NCBI GenBank assembly: GCA_017303335.1
Contig: JAFLBK010000005.1
Span: forward strand, 62,001 to 126,000
Origin: Chitinophagales bacterium
GTDB taxonomy: Bacteria; Bacteroidota; Bacteroidia; Chitinophagales; Chitinophagaceae
Reading direction: 5' to 3'
DNA: 64,000 nt
Part shown: in pieces, positions 1 to 8,513 of the stretch
Layout: each line of letters opens with the position of its first letter
Numbering within the stretch: position 1 is the first letter of the stretch
Position numbers and translations under genes: made by a program
The notes under the pieces: model-generated
The model's database searches: none
What the model was told of the DNA's origin: nothing
Seen by the model: only the letters and a program-made list of their open reading frames with translations

Positions 1-1
1 G

Positions 2-94
2 ATCCTGCAGGGACTGAAGCCGGGCGATAAAGTAGTAACGTCGAGCTACGAGAACTATGGCACCATGCAGGAGCTGGTACTTAAGAAAGAGTAG
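2..94 (+). CDS. HlyD-type periplasmic adaptor, C-terminal end (partial)
   Basis: The reading frame is open from the window edge and ends at the TAG at 92-94, giving 30 residues that finish in VLKKE. The text ILQGLKPGDKVVTSSYENYG is typical of the last beta strands of RND/MacA-type membrane fusion proteins, where a 'GL..GD.VV' turn precedes the C-terminus. Such adaptors bridge an inner-membrane ABC transporter and a TolC channel across the periplasm. It lies directly upstream of an ABC ATPase, eight permeases and a TolC homologue, so it is probably the adaptor of that exporter. Only the tail is visible, so the assignment rests on this short motif plus context. Confidence 0.7.
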   Translation: MLQGLKPGDKVVTSSYENYGTMQELVLKKE

Positions 95-120
95 ACATTC
101 ATCATCATAAAACGACAAGT

Positions 121-327
121 ATGAAAAAGCAATTCCTGTTCCTGGTGTTGATCTCCTTTTCAACCTTGTTCATTCTTTCCCTGCGGGAAAATGACGTGAA
201 AGCCTGTGGCAAAAAAGCGGCAGCGGCCGGTGTACGGGATTGCCGGAAGGTGAAACTCCAGGCCGAAGCCATCCAGGATGGCGCCGGGATGCCTGATAAA
301 TTCATGAACCCGTTTGCTCAATACTAA
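121..327 (+). CDS. Small putative secreted protein (68 aa), unknown
   Basis: The ORF fits between the adaptor stop (94) and the ATPase start (349), leaving gaps of only 26 and 21 bases, and runs in the operon direction. The N-terminus (KK followed by a hydrophobic run to about residue 20) resembles a signal peptide or a single membrane anchor. The rest is short and polar, with two cysteines (ACGKK and DCRK). No family is recognised. An overlapping antisense frame (105-305) has no such features. It could be a real small accessory peptide of the exporter or a fortuitous frame in a short intergenic region. Confidence 0.4.
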   Translation: MKKQFLFLVLISFSTLFILSLRENDVKACGKKAAAAGVRDCRKVKLQAEAIQDGAGMPDKFMNPFAQY

Positions 328-348
328 ACAAACCGTAAAAAGATAGCT

Positions 349-1026
349 ATGATCAAGATCACCAACTTAGAGAAGATATACCGTACCGAAGAAGTGGAAA
401 CGGTTGCCCTTAACAAGCTCTCCATGGAAGTTAAGGAAGGAGAATTCGTTGCCATCATGGGCCCTTCGGGTTGTGGCAAATCCACCTTGCTGAACATTCT
501 TGGATTGCTCGACGATCCCGATGCGGGCAGTTTTGTTTTCAACGGAACGGAAGTGGCTCATTTCAATGAACGCAAACGGGCCGACCTCCGCAAACGGAAC
601 ATCGGTTTTGTCTTCCAGAGTTTCAACCTGATCGATGAACTGACGGTGTTCGAAAATGTGGAACTGCCCCTGATCTATACCGGCGTGAAAGCGTCTGACC
701 GGAAGAAGCGGGTGGAAGAAGTACTTGATAAGATGCAGATCATGCACCGCCGCAACCACTACCCGCAGCAACTATCGGGTGGCCAGCAGCAGCGTGTGGC
801 CGTGGCCCGCGCCGTGGTGAATAACCCCAAACTGATCCTGGCGGATGAGCCCACCGGTAACCTCGATTCATCGAATGGTAACGAAGTGATGCAGATGCTC
901 ACCGACCTGAATGAAAAAGGTACCACCGTGGTGATGGTAACGCACTCCGAACACGATGCCCGTTACAGCCACCGCATCATACGCATGCTCGACGGACAGA
1001 CCGTGATCGAGAACATCATGCTCTGA
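349..1026 (+). CDS. ABC transporter ATP-binding protein (MacB/LolD type)
   Basis: A 225-residue ATPase that would power the permeases encoded downstream. Visible motifs are Walker [10 protein letters not shown] at about residues 38-46, the Q-loop in VFQSFN near 89, the ABC signature LSGGQQQR at 142-149, Walker B LILADEP at 162-168, and the switch His in VTHS near 199. Length and the '[19 protein letters not shown]' region match the LolD/MacB/FtsE class rather than importers. It begins 21 bp after the small ORF and ends 55 bp before the first permease, so it is probably in the same transcription unit. The substrate cannot be read from the sequence. Confidence 0.95.
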   Translation: MIKITNLEKIYRTEEVETVALNKLSMEVKEGEFVAIMGPSGCGKSTLLNILGLLDDPDAGSFVFNGTEVAHFNERKRADLRKRNIGFVFQSFNLIDELTVFENVELPLIYTGVKASDRKKRVEEVLDKMQIMHRRNHYPQQLSGGQQQRVAVARAVVNNPKLILADEPTGNLDSSNGNEVMQMLTDLNEKGTTVVMVTHSEHDARYSHRIIRMLDGQTVIENIML

Positions 1027-1081
1027 TCCAGGACCAATATACCGAGAGAACCGAAGGCACTCACCGACTTAAACTATAGCC

Positions 1082-3517
1082 ATGTTTAAAAACTATTTGA
1101 AAGTAGCCCTTCGCAACCTTTGGAAAAACAAAGGATACAGCGCCATCAACATCTTTGGACTGGCCATTGGCCTCGCCACCTGCCTGCTGATCGCACTCTA
1201 CGTGACCGATGAACTGAGTTACGACCGGCATTTTAAAAATGCCGACAGGATCTACCGGATTAACTCCGACATACGTTTCGGCGGCGGCGATCTGCACATG
1301 ACCCAAACCTCGGACATGATGGGTGAACTGCTGAAGAAGGATTATCCCCAGGTGGAAGAATACACCCGCATCTATTCAAACGACGGAAGCAAACTCATCC
1401 GTAAAGGAAACGAGTACATCAACGAAGAGCGGGTGGCGAATGCCGATTCAACCTTCTTTTCCGTATTCGCCCTGCCCGCCATCAGCGGCGATACCAAAAA
1501 TGCGCTGAACGAACCCAATACGGTTGTGGTAACCGAGTCGACCGCCCGGAAATATTTCGGTAACATCGATGTGCTGGGAAAGAGCGTGGAGGTAAAGACC
1601 GGAGAAACCACCACCCCGTACCGGATAACAGCCGTTATCAACGACATCCCGAAAGAAACGCATTTCAACTTCGATTTCATCTTTTCGATGAAGAACGTGG
1701 ATTACCAGTGGGGGCAGCTTACCAGTCATAATTTCAATACCTACCTCTTGCTGAAACCCGGTACCGACGCAAAAGCCTTCGCCCGTAATTTTGATACCTA
1801 CATCGAAAAATACGTGCTGCCCTATGCCCGGCAATTCATCAAGGTTTCCAGCATGGAAGAGTTTAAGAAATCGGGCAACAAACTCGAGTACAGCATGATC
1901 CCCCTTACCAGGATCCACCTGTACAGCGATTTCAATTTTGAACTTACGCCGCCGGGGAGCATTCAATATGTATACATCTTTTCGGCCGTCGCCATTTTCA
2001 TACTCGTGCTGGCCTGCATCAATTTCATGAACCTGAGTACCGCACGCAGTACCAAGCGGGCAAAGGAAGTAGGCATCCGTAAAGTACTGGGCACCGAACG
2101 AAAAACACTGATCGCCCAGTTCCTCGTGGAGTCCACGGTTACAGCGGTGATTTCGATGCTCATCGGCCTCACGATCTGTTACCTGGCGCTTCCGGTGTTC
2201 AACAGTATTGCCGCCAAGGCGCTTTCCCTGAAAGACCTCCTGGGTATTCACCTGCTTCCCTACCTGGTCCTGCTTCCCTTTGTAGTGGGATTGCTGGCAG
2301 GCAGCTACCCGGCCTTGTACCTTTCCCGGTTCAGGCCGATCGCTGTTTTGAAAGGTACCATCGCCACCGGTTTCCGGAAAAGCAACCTGCGTAACGGGCT
2401 GGTCGTATTCCAGTTCGCCACTTCAATCTTACTCATCATCGGCACCATCGTGGTGTACAACCAGCTCAATTTCATTCAAACAACCAAACTGGGATTCAAC
2501 AAAGACCAGGTGCTCATCATTAACGGCGTGGATGCGCTGAACAAAAATCTCCAGCCATTCAAGAACGAAGTGCTGAATATGAAAGGCGTGAAAACAGGCA
2601 CCCTCAGCTCGTACCTGCCGGTGAGTAATTCATCACGCAGTGATTTTACCTTTTCGAAAGAAGCCGTATTGAGTACCGAGAGCGGGATCGATATGCAGAC
2701 CTGGGCCGTTGACTACGATTACATCAATACCATGGGTATGGAATTGGTGAAGGGACGGAATTTTTCGAAAGACTATGCCGATTCCTCTTCAATCATCATT
2801 ACCGAAACCACCGCCAAAATGCTGGGATGGGAAGATCCGATCGGCAAACAACTCTATGGCGCGGGCCAGAACCCCGGCGACCCGGTAAGGTCGGCTACGA
2901 TCATCGGCGTGATCAAAGATTTTCACTATGAATCATTGCACCAGAAGTTAGGTCCGCTTAACCTGCGCCTGGGTGATTTCGCCAGCCTCGCTTCTTTTAA
3001 GATTGATGCCGCGGACTCCAGGAGCCTGATCAGCCAGATAGAAAAAGCGTGGAAATCCATGGCGCCGGGTATGCCCTTCAGCTACCGCTTCATGAGCGAC
3101 TCGTACAATGATATGTACCGCAGCGAACAGCGGGCAGGAACCATCGCACTGGTGTTTTCGTCGCTGGCCATCCTGATCGCCTGCCTGGGTTTGTTCGGAC
3201 TGGCAACCTATATGGCCGAGCAACGCACCAAGGAGATCGGCATCCGCAAAGTGCTGGGCGCATCGGTAAGCAATGTAGCGGCCATGTTATCCAAAGATTT
3301 CCTGCTGCTGGTTGCCATCGCGGCTGTTCCGGCATTCCCGCTGGCCTGGTGGGCCATGAACAAATGGCTGCAGGATTTCGCGTATCGTGTCAGCATCAGC
3401 CCCTGGGTATTCGCGGCAGCCGGCATTGCAGCGCTGCTCATCGCCCTGCTAACCGTGAGTTTCCAGGCGATCAAAGCCGCTGTGGCCAACCCGGTGAAGA
3501 GTTTACGAACGGAATGA
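1082..3517 (+). CDS. FtsX/MacB-family ABC permease 1 of 8
   Basis: An 811-residue double permease. The order is TM1 (about 21-43), periplasmic MacB-PCD-like domain, FtsX three-TM block (about 290-415), a further TM (about 437-460), a second periplasmic domain, and a last FtsX block from about 686. It is thus two MacB-like halves fused in one chain, so a single gene could supply a full permease pair. Family landmarks are ACINFMNLSTARS followed by EVGIRKVLG in the first half, EIGIRKVLGASV in the second half, and the terminal NPVKSLRTE. It starts 55 bp after the ATPase and shares the end motif with all seven permeases that follow. Confidence 0.93.
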   Translation: MFKNYLKVALRNLWKNKGYSAINIFGLAIGLATCLLIALYVTDELSYDRHFKNADRIYRINSDIRFGGGDLHMTQTSDMMGELLKKDYPQVEEYTRIYSNDGSKLIRKGNEYINEERVANADSTFFSVFALPAISGDTKNALNEPNTVVVTESTARKYFGNIDVLGKSVEVKTGETTTPYRITAVINDIPKETHFNFDFIFSMKNVDYQWGQLTSHNFNTYLLLKPGTDAKAFARNFDTYIEKYVLPYARQFIKVSSMEEFKKSGNKLEYSMIPLTRIHLYSDFNFELTPPGSIQYVYIFSAVAIFILVLACINFMNLSTARSTKRAKEVGIRKVLGTERKTLIAQFLVESTVTAVISMLIGLTICYLALPVFNSIAAKALSLKDLLGIHLLPYLVLLPFVVGLLAGSYPALYLSRFRPIAVLKGTIATGFRKSNLRNGLVVFQFATSILLIIGTIVVYNQLNFIQTTKLGFNKDQVLIINGVDALNKNLQPFKNEVLNMKGVKTGTLSSYLPVSNSSRSDFTFSKEAVLSTESGIDMQTWAVDYDYINTMGMELVKGRNFSKDYADSSSIIITETTAKMLGWEDPIGKQLYGAGQNPGDPVRSATIIGVIKDFHYESLHQKLGPLNLRLGDFASLASFKIDAADSRSLISQIEKAWKSMAPGMPFSYRFMSDSYNDMYRSEQRAGTIALVFSSLAILIACLGLFGLATYMAEQRTKEIGIRKVLGASVSNVAAMLSKDFLLLVAIAAVPAFPLAWWAMNKWLQDFAYRVSISPWVFAAAGIAALLIALLTVSFQAIKAAVANPVKSLRTE

Positions 3518-3569
3518 TACAGCGTTCGCAAGTCGCGATTCAACAACACGGAACGATTAAATAATTAAT

Positions 3570-6035
3570 GTGCACGCCATGATACGAACCTATTTTAAAA
3601 TTGCCTGGAACAACCTTCGGAAAAACAAGGTTTTTTCTTTCATCAATATTTTCGGTCTCGCTGCCGGACTGGCCTGCTGCATGCTGATCACACTCTATAT
3701 ACGCAACGAGATCAGCTACGATAAATATCATAAACACGCCGCCGATATCTACCAGCTGGGTACCAATTTTATCCGGGAGGGAAAAGAAACCAAGATGTCG
3801 GGTACCCCGGCGCCGGTGGCGCAGGCCATGCAGTTCGAATATCCCGAGATCAAACAGACAACCCGGTTACTCGCCTTATTCAACGAAGACAAGACCTTGC
3901 TTCAGTACAACGAAAAGAATGCGGCGCCGCAATCATTCTACGAAACGAAGGGGTATATCGCCGACTCCGCTTTCTTCCGGGTATTTACCTACGACTTCCT
4001 GGAAGGAAACCCGGCAACGGCGCTCAACGAACCCCGGACCGTGGTACTGAGTGAAGAGATCGCCCGGAAAATATTCGGCAACCAACCGGCCCTCAATAAG
4101 CTGCTGCACATCAGCAGTGGTACCAATGGCGACTACGATTTTATGGTCACCGGTGTATTCCGCCCTGTTTCCAAACCTTCGCATATCGATGCACGATTCT
4201 TTTTGTCGTTCAAAGGAGGGGAGATCGAGCAATTGGCAAACCGGATGGCCACTAATTTTGCCAACAACAACATGTTCTTTACCTACCTGCAGTTGAAGCC
4301 CGGTACGGATGTAGCGGCGCTGCAGGCCAAATTCCCCGCCTTCATTGATAAGTATGCCGGCAAAGACCTGAAAGCGCAGGGTTTCTATAAAAAACAGTTT
4401 CTCACGAAGCTTACGGATATTCACCTGTATTCGGGCATGAACCAGAACGTTACACCGCCCGGCAGTGTAACATACCTGTACATACTCACTTCGATCGCGT
4501 TGTTCACCCTGCTGATCGCCTGCATCAATTTCATGAACCTGAGCACCGCCCGTTCTTCGAAACGAAGCGCCGAAGTGGGTATCCGCAAAGTGCTGGGTGC
4601 CGAAAAAAGCGCCCTGGTGCGCCAGTTCCTCGGCGAATCGGTTTTTATGAGCCTCATTGCTTTCGTGTTTGCGTTCGCACTTGTTTGGCTTCTCCTGCCG
4701 GCATTCAATAAACTGGCTGGCAAAGAACTCAGCTTGTCATTCTCGCAAAACACGATCAGCATCATCGCCTTCCTGGCATTATCGGTTATTACCGGTATTG
4801 TTGCGGGCATCTACCCGGCTTTCTACCTGTCTTCTTTCCGGCCGGTTAAAGTACTCAAAGGCCGCTTCAGCAATTCGCTCGCCGCGGTTTCGCTGCGCAA
4901 GGGGCTGGTCGTTTTCCAGTTTGTGATATCGGTGGCCCTCATCATTTCCTCGGTGGTTATTGCCAGCCAGATGCGTTACCTGCGCTCGGCCGACCTGGGT
5001 TTCGATAAAGACCAGCAGGTCGTTATTCCGCTTCGCAGCGCAACAGCCAAACAGATGTATCCATCCCTGAAAAATGAACTGGCGAAACTGCCAGGCGTTA
5101 CCAATGTGGGCGCATCCCTGTTCAACCCGGGCGTTTTCAACCCAAGCGATAACCTCCTCTATAAAGAAGGACAAACCATGAACGACGCCAAGCGTACCCG
5201 GATGAACTGGGTGGATGCCGGTTACCTGCAAACACTCAATATCAAACCCGTTGCCGGCCGCCTGTTCTCCGAAGCGTTTCCCGCTGATACCAGTTTCCGG
5301 ATGGTGCTCAACGAAACAGCCATCCGCGATATCGGGTTTCCATCGGCGCAGGATGCGGTGGGTAAAAAAGTATATTTCGATTACCAGGGCCAGCAATACG
5401 GCTTCGACATCGTTGGCGTGGTGAAGGATTTTCATTTTGAAGACCTCCACCTGCCCATTACGCCCTACGGTTACCAGCTCAACAGCAACCTGGATAATTT
5501 CAACTACATGCTGGTGCACACCCGCGGCGCTGATATGCGGGCATTGCTTTCTTCGATCGGGGAGGGCTGGCACCGGTTAAACCCCAACGAACCCTTCGAA
5601 TACAATTTCCTCGATGAGGAATTTCAAAAGAATTACCAGGCCGAAGACCGGCTCGCGGGTATCGTGGGTTATTTCACCATGATCGCGATCCTGATCTGCT
5701 GCCTCGGCCTCTTTGGTTTGGCCGCTTTCAGCGCCGAACAGCGGGTGAAAGAGATCGGCGTACGGAAAGTACTTGGCGCCAGCGTAAGCGGCATCGTGGG
5801 ACTGCTGTCGAAAGATTTCCTGAAACTCGTGTTTGTAGCCATTGTGATCGCATCGCCCCTGGCCTGGTATATCATGAATAAATGGTTGCAGGATTTCGCT
5901 TACCGGGTCGATATCAGCTGGTGGGTATTCGCCGTAGCGGGTGCCGGCGCCGTGCTGATCGCCTTTATTACAATCGGCTTCCAGGCCATCCGGGCCGCAA
6001 CCGTAAACCCAGTTAAAAGTTTAAGAACCGAATAA
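3570..6035 (+). CDS. FtsX/MacB-family ABC permease 2 of 8
   Basis: At 821 residues this is the longest of the eight. TM1 is at about 21-43, the first FtsX block starts at about 295, the middle TM (GLVVFQFVISVALI) at about 441 and the last block at about 696. The ATG at 3570 gives two extra residues before MIRTYFKIAWNN, and the second ATG at 3579 is an equally good start because paralogues begin M(I/F)KNYFK. It ends in NPVKSLRTE and leaves only 10 bp before permease 3, so those two are very probably co-translated. Closest in wording to permeases 1, 3 and 4. Confidence 0.92.
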   Translation: MHAMIRTYFKIAWNNLRKNKVFSFINIFGLAAGLACCMLITLYIRNEISYDKYHKHAADIYQLGTNFIREGKETKMSGTPAPVAQAMQFEYPEIKQTTRLLALFNEDKTLLQYNEKNAAPQSFYETKGYIADSAFFRVFTYDFLEGNPATALNEPRTVVLSEEIARKIFGNQPALNKLLHISSGTNGDYDFMVTGVFRPVSKPSHIDARFFLSFKGGEIEQLANRMATNFANNNMFFTYLQLKPGTDVAALQAKFPAFIDKYAGKDLKAQGFYKKQFLTKLTDIHLYSGMNQNVTPPGSVTYLYILTSIALFTLLIACINFMNLSTARSSKRSAEVGIRKVLGAEKSALVRQFLGESVFMSLIAFVFAFALVWLLLPAFNKLAGKELSLSFSQNTISIIAFLALSVITGIVAGIYPAFYLSSFRPVKVLKGRFSNSLAAVSLRKGLVVFQFVISVALIISSVVIASQMRYLRSADLGFDKDQQVVIPLRSATAKQMYPSLKNELAKLPGVTNVGASLFNPGVFNPSDNLLYKEGQTMNDAKRTRMNWVDAGYLQTLNIKPVAGRLFSEAFPADTSFRMVLNETAIRDIGFPSAQDAVGKKVYFDYQGQQYGFDIVGVVKDFHFEDLHLPITPYGYQLNSNLDNFNYMLVHTRGADMRALLSSIGEGWHRLNPNEPFEYNFLDEEFQKNYQAEDRLAGIVGYFTMIAILICCLGLFGLAAFSAEQRVKEIGVRKVLGASVSGIVGLLSKDFLKLVFVAIVIASPLAWYIMNKWLQDFAYRVDISWWVFAVAGAGAVLIAFITIGFQAIRAATVNPVKSLRTE

Positions 6036-6045
6036 TAGAAGAACT

Positions 6046-8412
6046 ATGCTGACGAATTTTTTTAAGGTCGCCTGGAGAAACCTGTTACGCAACAAGGGAT
6101 TTTCATTCATCAATATAGCCGGACTTGCCATTGGCATGGCAGCGGCCATACTCATCACGCTGTGGATACAGCATGAGATGAGCTACGATCAGTTCCATGC
6201 CAAGAAGGATCGTATTTACGAGGCCTGGAACAAAGCGCATTTCAGCGGCAAACTGCAATGCTGGAACACCACACCCAAAATACTGGCCCGCACGCTCGAG
6301 AAAGACGTGCCGGAAGTGGAACGGGCCGTTCGGGTATACTGGCCGCGTAATATCCTTTTCTCCCTCGGCGAAAAAAGACTCACCGCTGCCGGCAACCAGG
6401 TGGATACCGGATTCCTGCAGATGTTTTCCTTCCCGATGCTGAAAGGAAATCCGCAGACAGCGCTGAACGACGGTTACTCGATCGTGCTTACCGAAAAACT
6501 GGCGAAGAACCTTTTTGGCGATGAAGACCCGATGGGAAAGATCCTCAAACTGGATAACAAGGATAATTTTACTGTCACCGGTATCCTGAAAGACCTGCCC
6601 AATAACAGCCGGTTCGGGTTTGAATTCCTGACCAACTGGGAACTGGTGAAACGCCAGGGAGAAGACGACAGTTCCTGGGGAAACAACTCCACACGCACCT
6701 ATGTACTGCTGAAAGAGAATGCCAGCATGGCATCGGCCAATGATAAGATCAAAGGAATCAAAGTACGGTACTCGAAAGACGAAGATCCGAACTGGGAAAT
6801 GTTCATCTATCCTTCGAGCCGCTGGAGGCTTTACTCCAGTTTTACCAATGGCAAGGAAGACGGGGGCCTGATCGATTTTGTAAAACTCTTCGGCGTCATC
6901 GCCCTGTTCATCCTGCTGATCGCCTGCATCAATTTCATGAACCTGAGTACGGCCCGCAGCGAGAAACGGGCGAAGGAAGTGGGCATCCGGAAAGTCGTGG
7001 GCGCCCAGAAAGGATCGCTCATCGGCCAGTTCATCGGCGAATCGATCATGATCGCCTGCATCGCGGGTATCCTGGCCCTCGGCCTGGTGCAATTGAGTCT
7101 GCCTGCTTTTGGCAAACTCACCGATAAGGAATTGCACCTTGATTTTGCCAACATCTATTTCTGGCTTTCCGCCATCGGCTTCATTGTATTCACCGGCATT
7201 GTGGCGGGCAGCTACCCGGCTTTCTTTCTTTCATCGTTCAAACCCGTGAAAGTGCTGAAGGGTACATTCAAGGCGGCGCATGCACTGGTTACACCGCGTA
7301 AAATGCTCGTGGTGCTCCAATTTACCTTCGCCATCATTCTCATCATCTGCACCAGCATTGTAAAACAGCAGATCGATCATGCGCAAAACAGAGAAACGGG
7401 CTACGACCGTAATAACCTGGTCTATCATTTCCTTACCGACGAACTGCGCAAAAGCTATCCGCTGGTGAAGAACGAATTGCTTTCTTCGGGAGTGGCCACC
7501 TCGGTGTCCCGAACCAGTTCGCCGCTTACGCAGGGCTGGAGCGATACCTGGGGTTTTGAATGGGTGGGAAAAGATCCGGCGGATAAAACCGATTTCGACC
7601 GGTATGTGGCGGATGAAGAACTCGTAAAAACAGCCGGCTTCCGCATCACCCGCGGAAGGGATTTCAACCTGAAAGAATTTCCTACCGACTCAAGTGGTAT
7701 GATCCTGAACGAATCGGCGGTGAAAGCGATGAACTTCAAAGATCCCATCGGGCAGATCGTGAAAGACGATGGAAGGGAATATCATGTGGTGGGAGTGATC
7801 AACGATTTCATCCTGCAATCGCCCTACTACCCGACGAAGCCGATGGTGATCGAGGGTTGCAGCAACGACTGGATGAACGTGATTCATTTCAAACTGAATG
7901 CGGCGAACAGTACCGCGGATAACCTCACAAAAGCGGAAGCCATCTTCAAAAAATACAATCCCGAATATCCCTTCGAATACAAGTTCATTGATGAGGAGTA
8001 CAGCCGGAAATTCAAGGCCGAGGAACGCACAGGTACCCTGGCGGCCCTTTTCGCGGGGTTGACCATTTTCATCTCCTGCCTGGGCTTGTTCGGTCTCGCA
8101 ACCTATATGGCCGAGAACCGCATCAAGGAGATCGGTATCCGGAAAGTGCTGGGCGCTTCCATACCCGGTATCACGGCCTTGTTATCGAAAGACTTTTTGA
8201 AACTGGTGATGATCTCTTTTGTGATCGCCAGCCCGGTTGCCTGGTGGATGATGGACAAATGGCTGCAGGATTATCCGTACCATGTAAACATTCACTGGTA
8301 CGTATTCGCCATTGCCGGCCTGCTGTCTTTCCTGATATCAGTACTCACGGTAAGCTACCAGGCCATCAAGGCGGCTGTTGCCAACCCGGTGAAAAGTTTA
8401 CGAACCGAATAG
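6046..8412 (+). CDS. FtsX/MacB-family ABC permease 3 of 8
   Basis: 788 residues starting MLTNFFKVAWRN. The first FtsX block starts at about 274 (ALFILLIACINFMNLSTARS), the middle TM at about 416 and the last block at about 664. Its first periplasmic domain is about 15-20 residues shorter than in permeases 1 and 2. It ends in NPVKSLRTE. The gap behind it is the first of four that contain an inverted 7-bp repeat hairpin, whereas the gap before it is only 10 bp. Confidence 0.92.
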   Translation: MLTNFFKVAWRNLLRNKGFSFINIAGLAIGMAAAILITLWIQHEMSYDQFHAKKDRIYEAWNKAHFSGKLQCWNTTPKILARTLEKDVPEVERAVRVYWPRNILFSLGEKRLTAAGNQVDTGFLQMFSFPMLKGNPQTALNDGYSIVLTEKLAKNLFGDEDPMGKILKLDNKDNFTVTGILKDLPNNSRFGFEFLTNWELVKRQGEDDSSWGNNSTRTYVLLKENASMASANDKIKGIKVRYSKDEDPNWEMFIYPSSRWRLYSSFTNGKEDGGLIDFVKLFGVIALFILLIACINFMNLSTARSEKRAKEVGIRKVVGAQKGSLIGQFIGESIMIACIAGILALGLVQLSLPAFGKLTDKELHLDFANIYFWLSAIGFIVFTGIVAGSYPAFFLSSFKPVKVLKGTFKAAHALVTPRKMLVVLQFTFAIILIICTSIVKQQIDHAQNRETGYDRNNLVYHFLTDELRKSYPLVKNELLSSGVATSVSRTSSPLTQGWSDTWGFEWVGKDPADKTDFDRYVADEELVKTAGFRITRGRDFNLKEFPTDSSGMILNESAVKAMNFKDPIGQIVKDDGREYHVVGVINDFILQSPYYPTKPMVIEGCSNDWMNVIHFKLNAANSTADNLTKAEAIFKKYNPEYPFEYKFIDEEYSRKFKAEERTGTLAALFAGLTIFISCLGLFGLATYMAENRIKEIGIRKVLGASIPGITALLSKDFLKLVMISFVIASPVAWWMMDKWLQDYPYHVNIHWYVFAIAGLLSFLISVLTVSYQAIKAAVANPVKSLRTE

Positions 8413-8420
8413 ACATACAT

Positions 8421-8497
8421 CGTACAACGTTTAAGGGTTAACGTTCAACGTTGTTGTTTTGAAACTTTAAACGTTAAACCTTGAACCTTAAACGCAT
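8421..8497. repeat. Inverted heptamer-repeat hairpin, permease 3/4 gap
   Basis: Eleven 7-bp units lie in unbroken phase. The first half reads as variants of CGTTYAA (CGTACAA, CGTTTAA, GGGTTAA, CGTTCAA, CGTTGTT). From 8456 the second half reads as the complementary type AACSTTA (AACTTTA, AACGTTA, AACCTTG, AACCTTA). The two halves can fold into an imperfect stem centred near 8455. The array fills most of the 101-bp gap and ends 16 bp before the permease 4 start. Confidence 0.85.
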
Positions 8498-8513
8498 AAA
8501 CGATTCATACGCC

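Noticed and set aside
8481..8513. Extended TTG start of permease 4 (and 10939 for permease 5)
   Set aside because: The extra residues are just the translated heptamer repeat, and the paralogues begin M(I/F)KNYFK at the later ATG.
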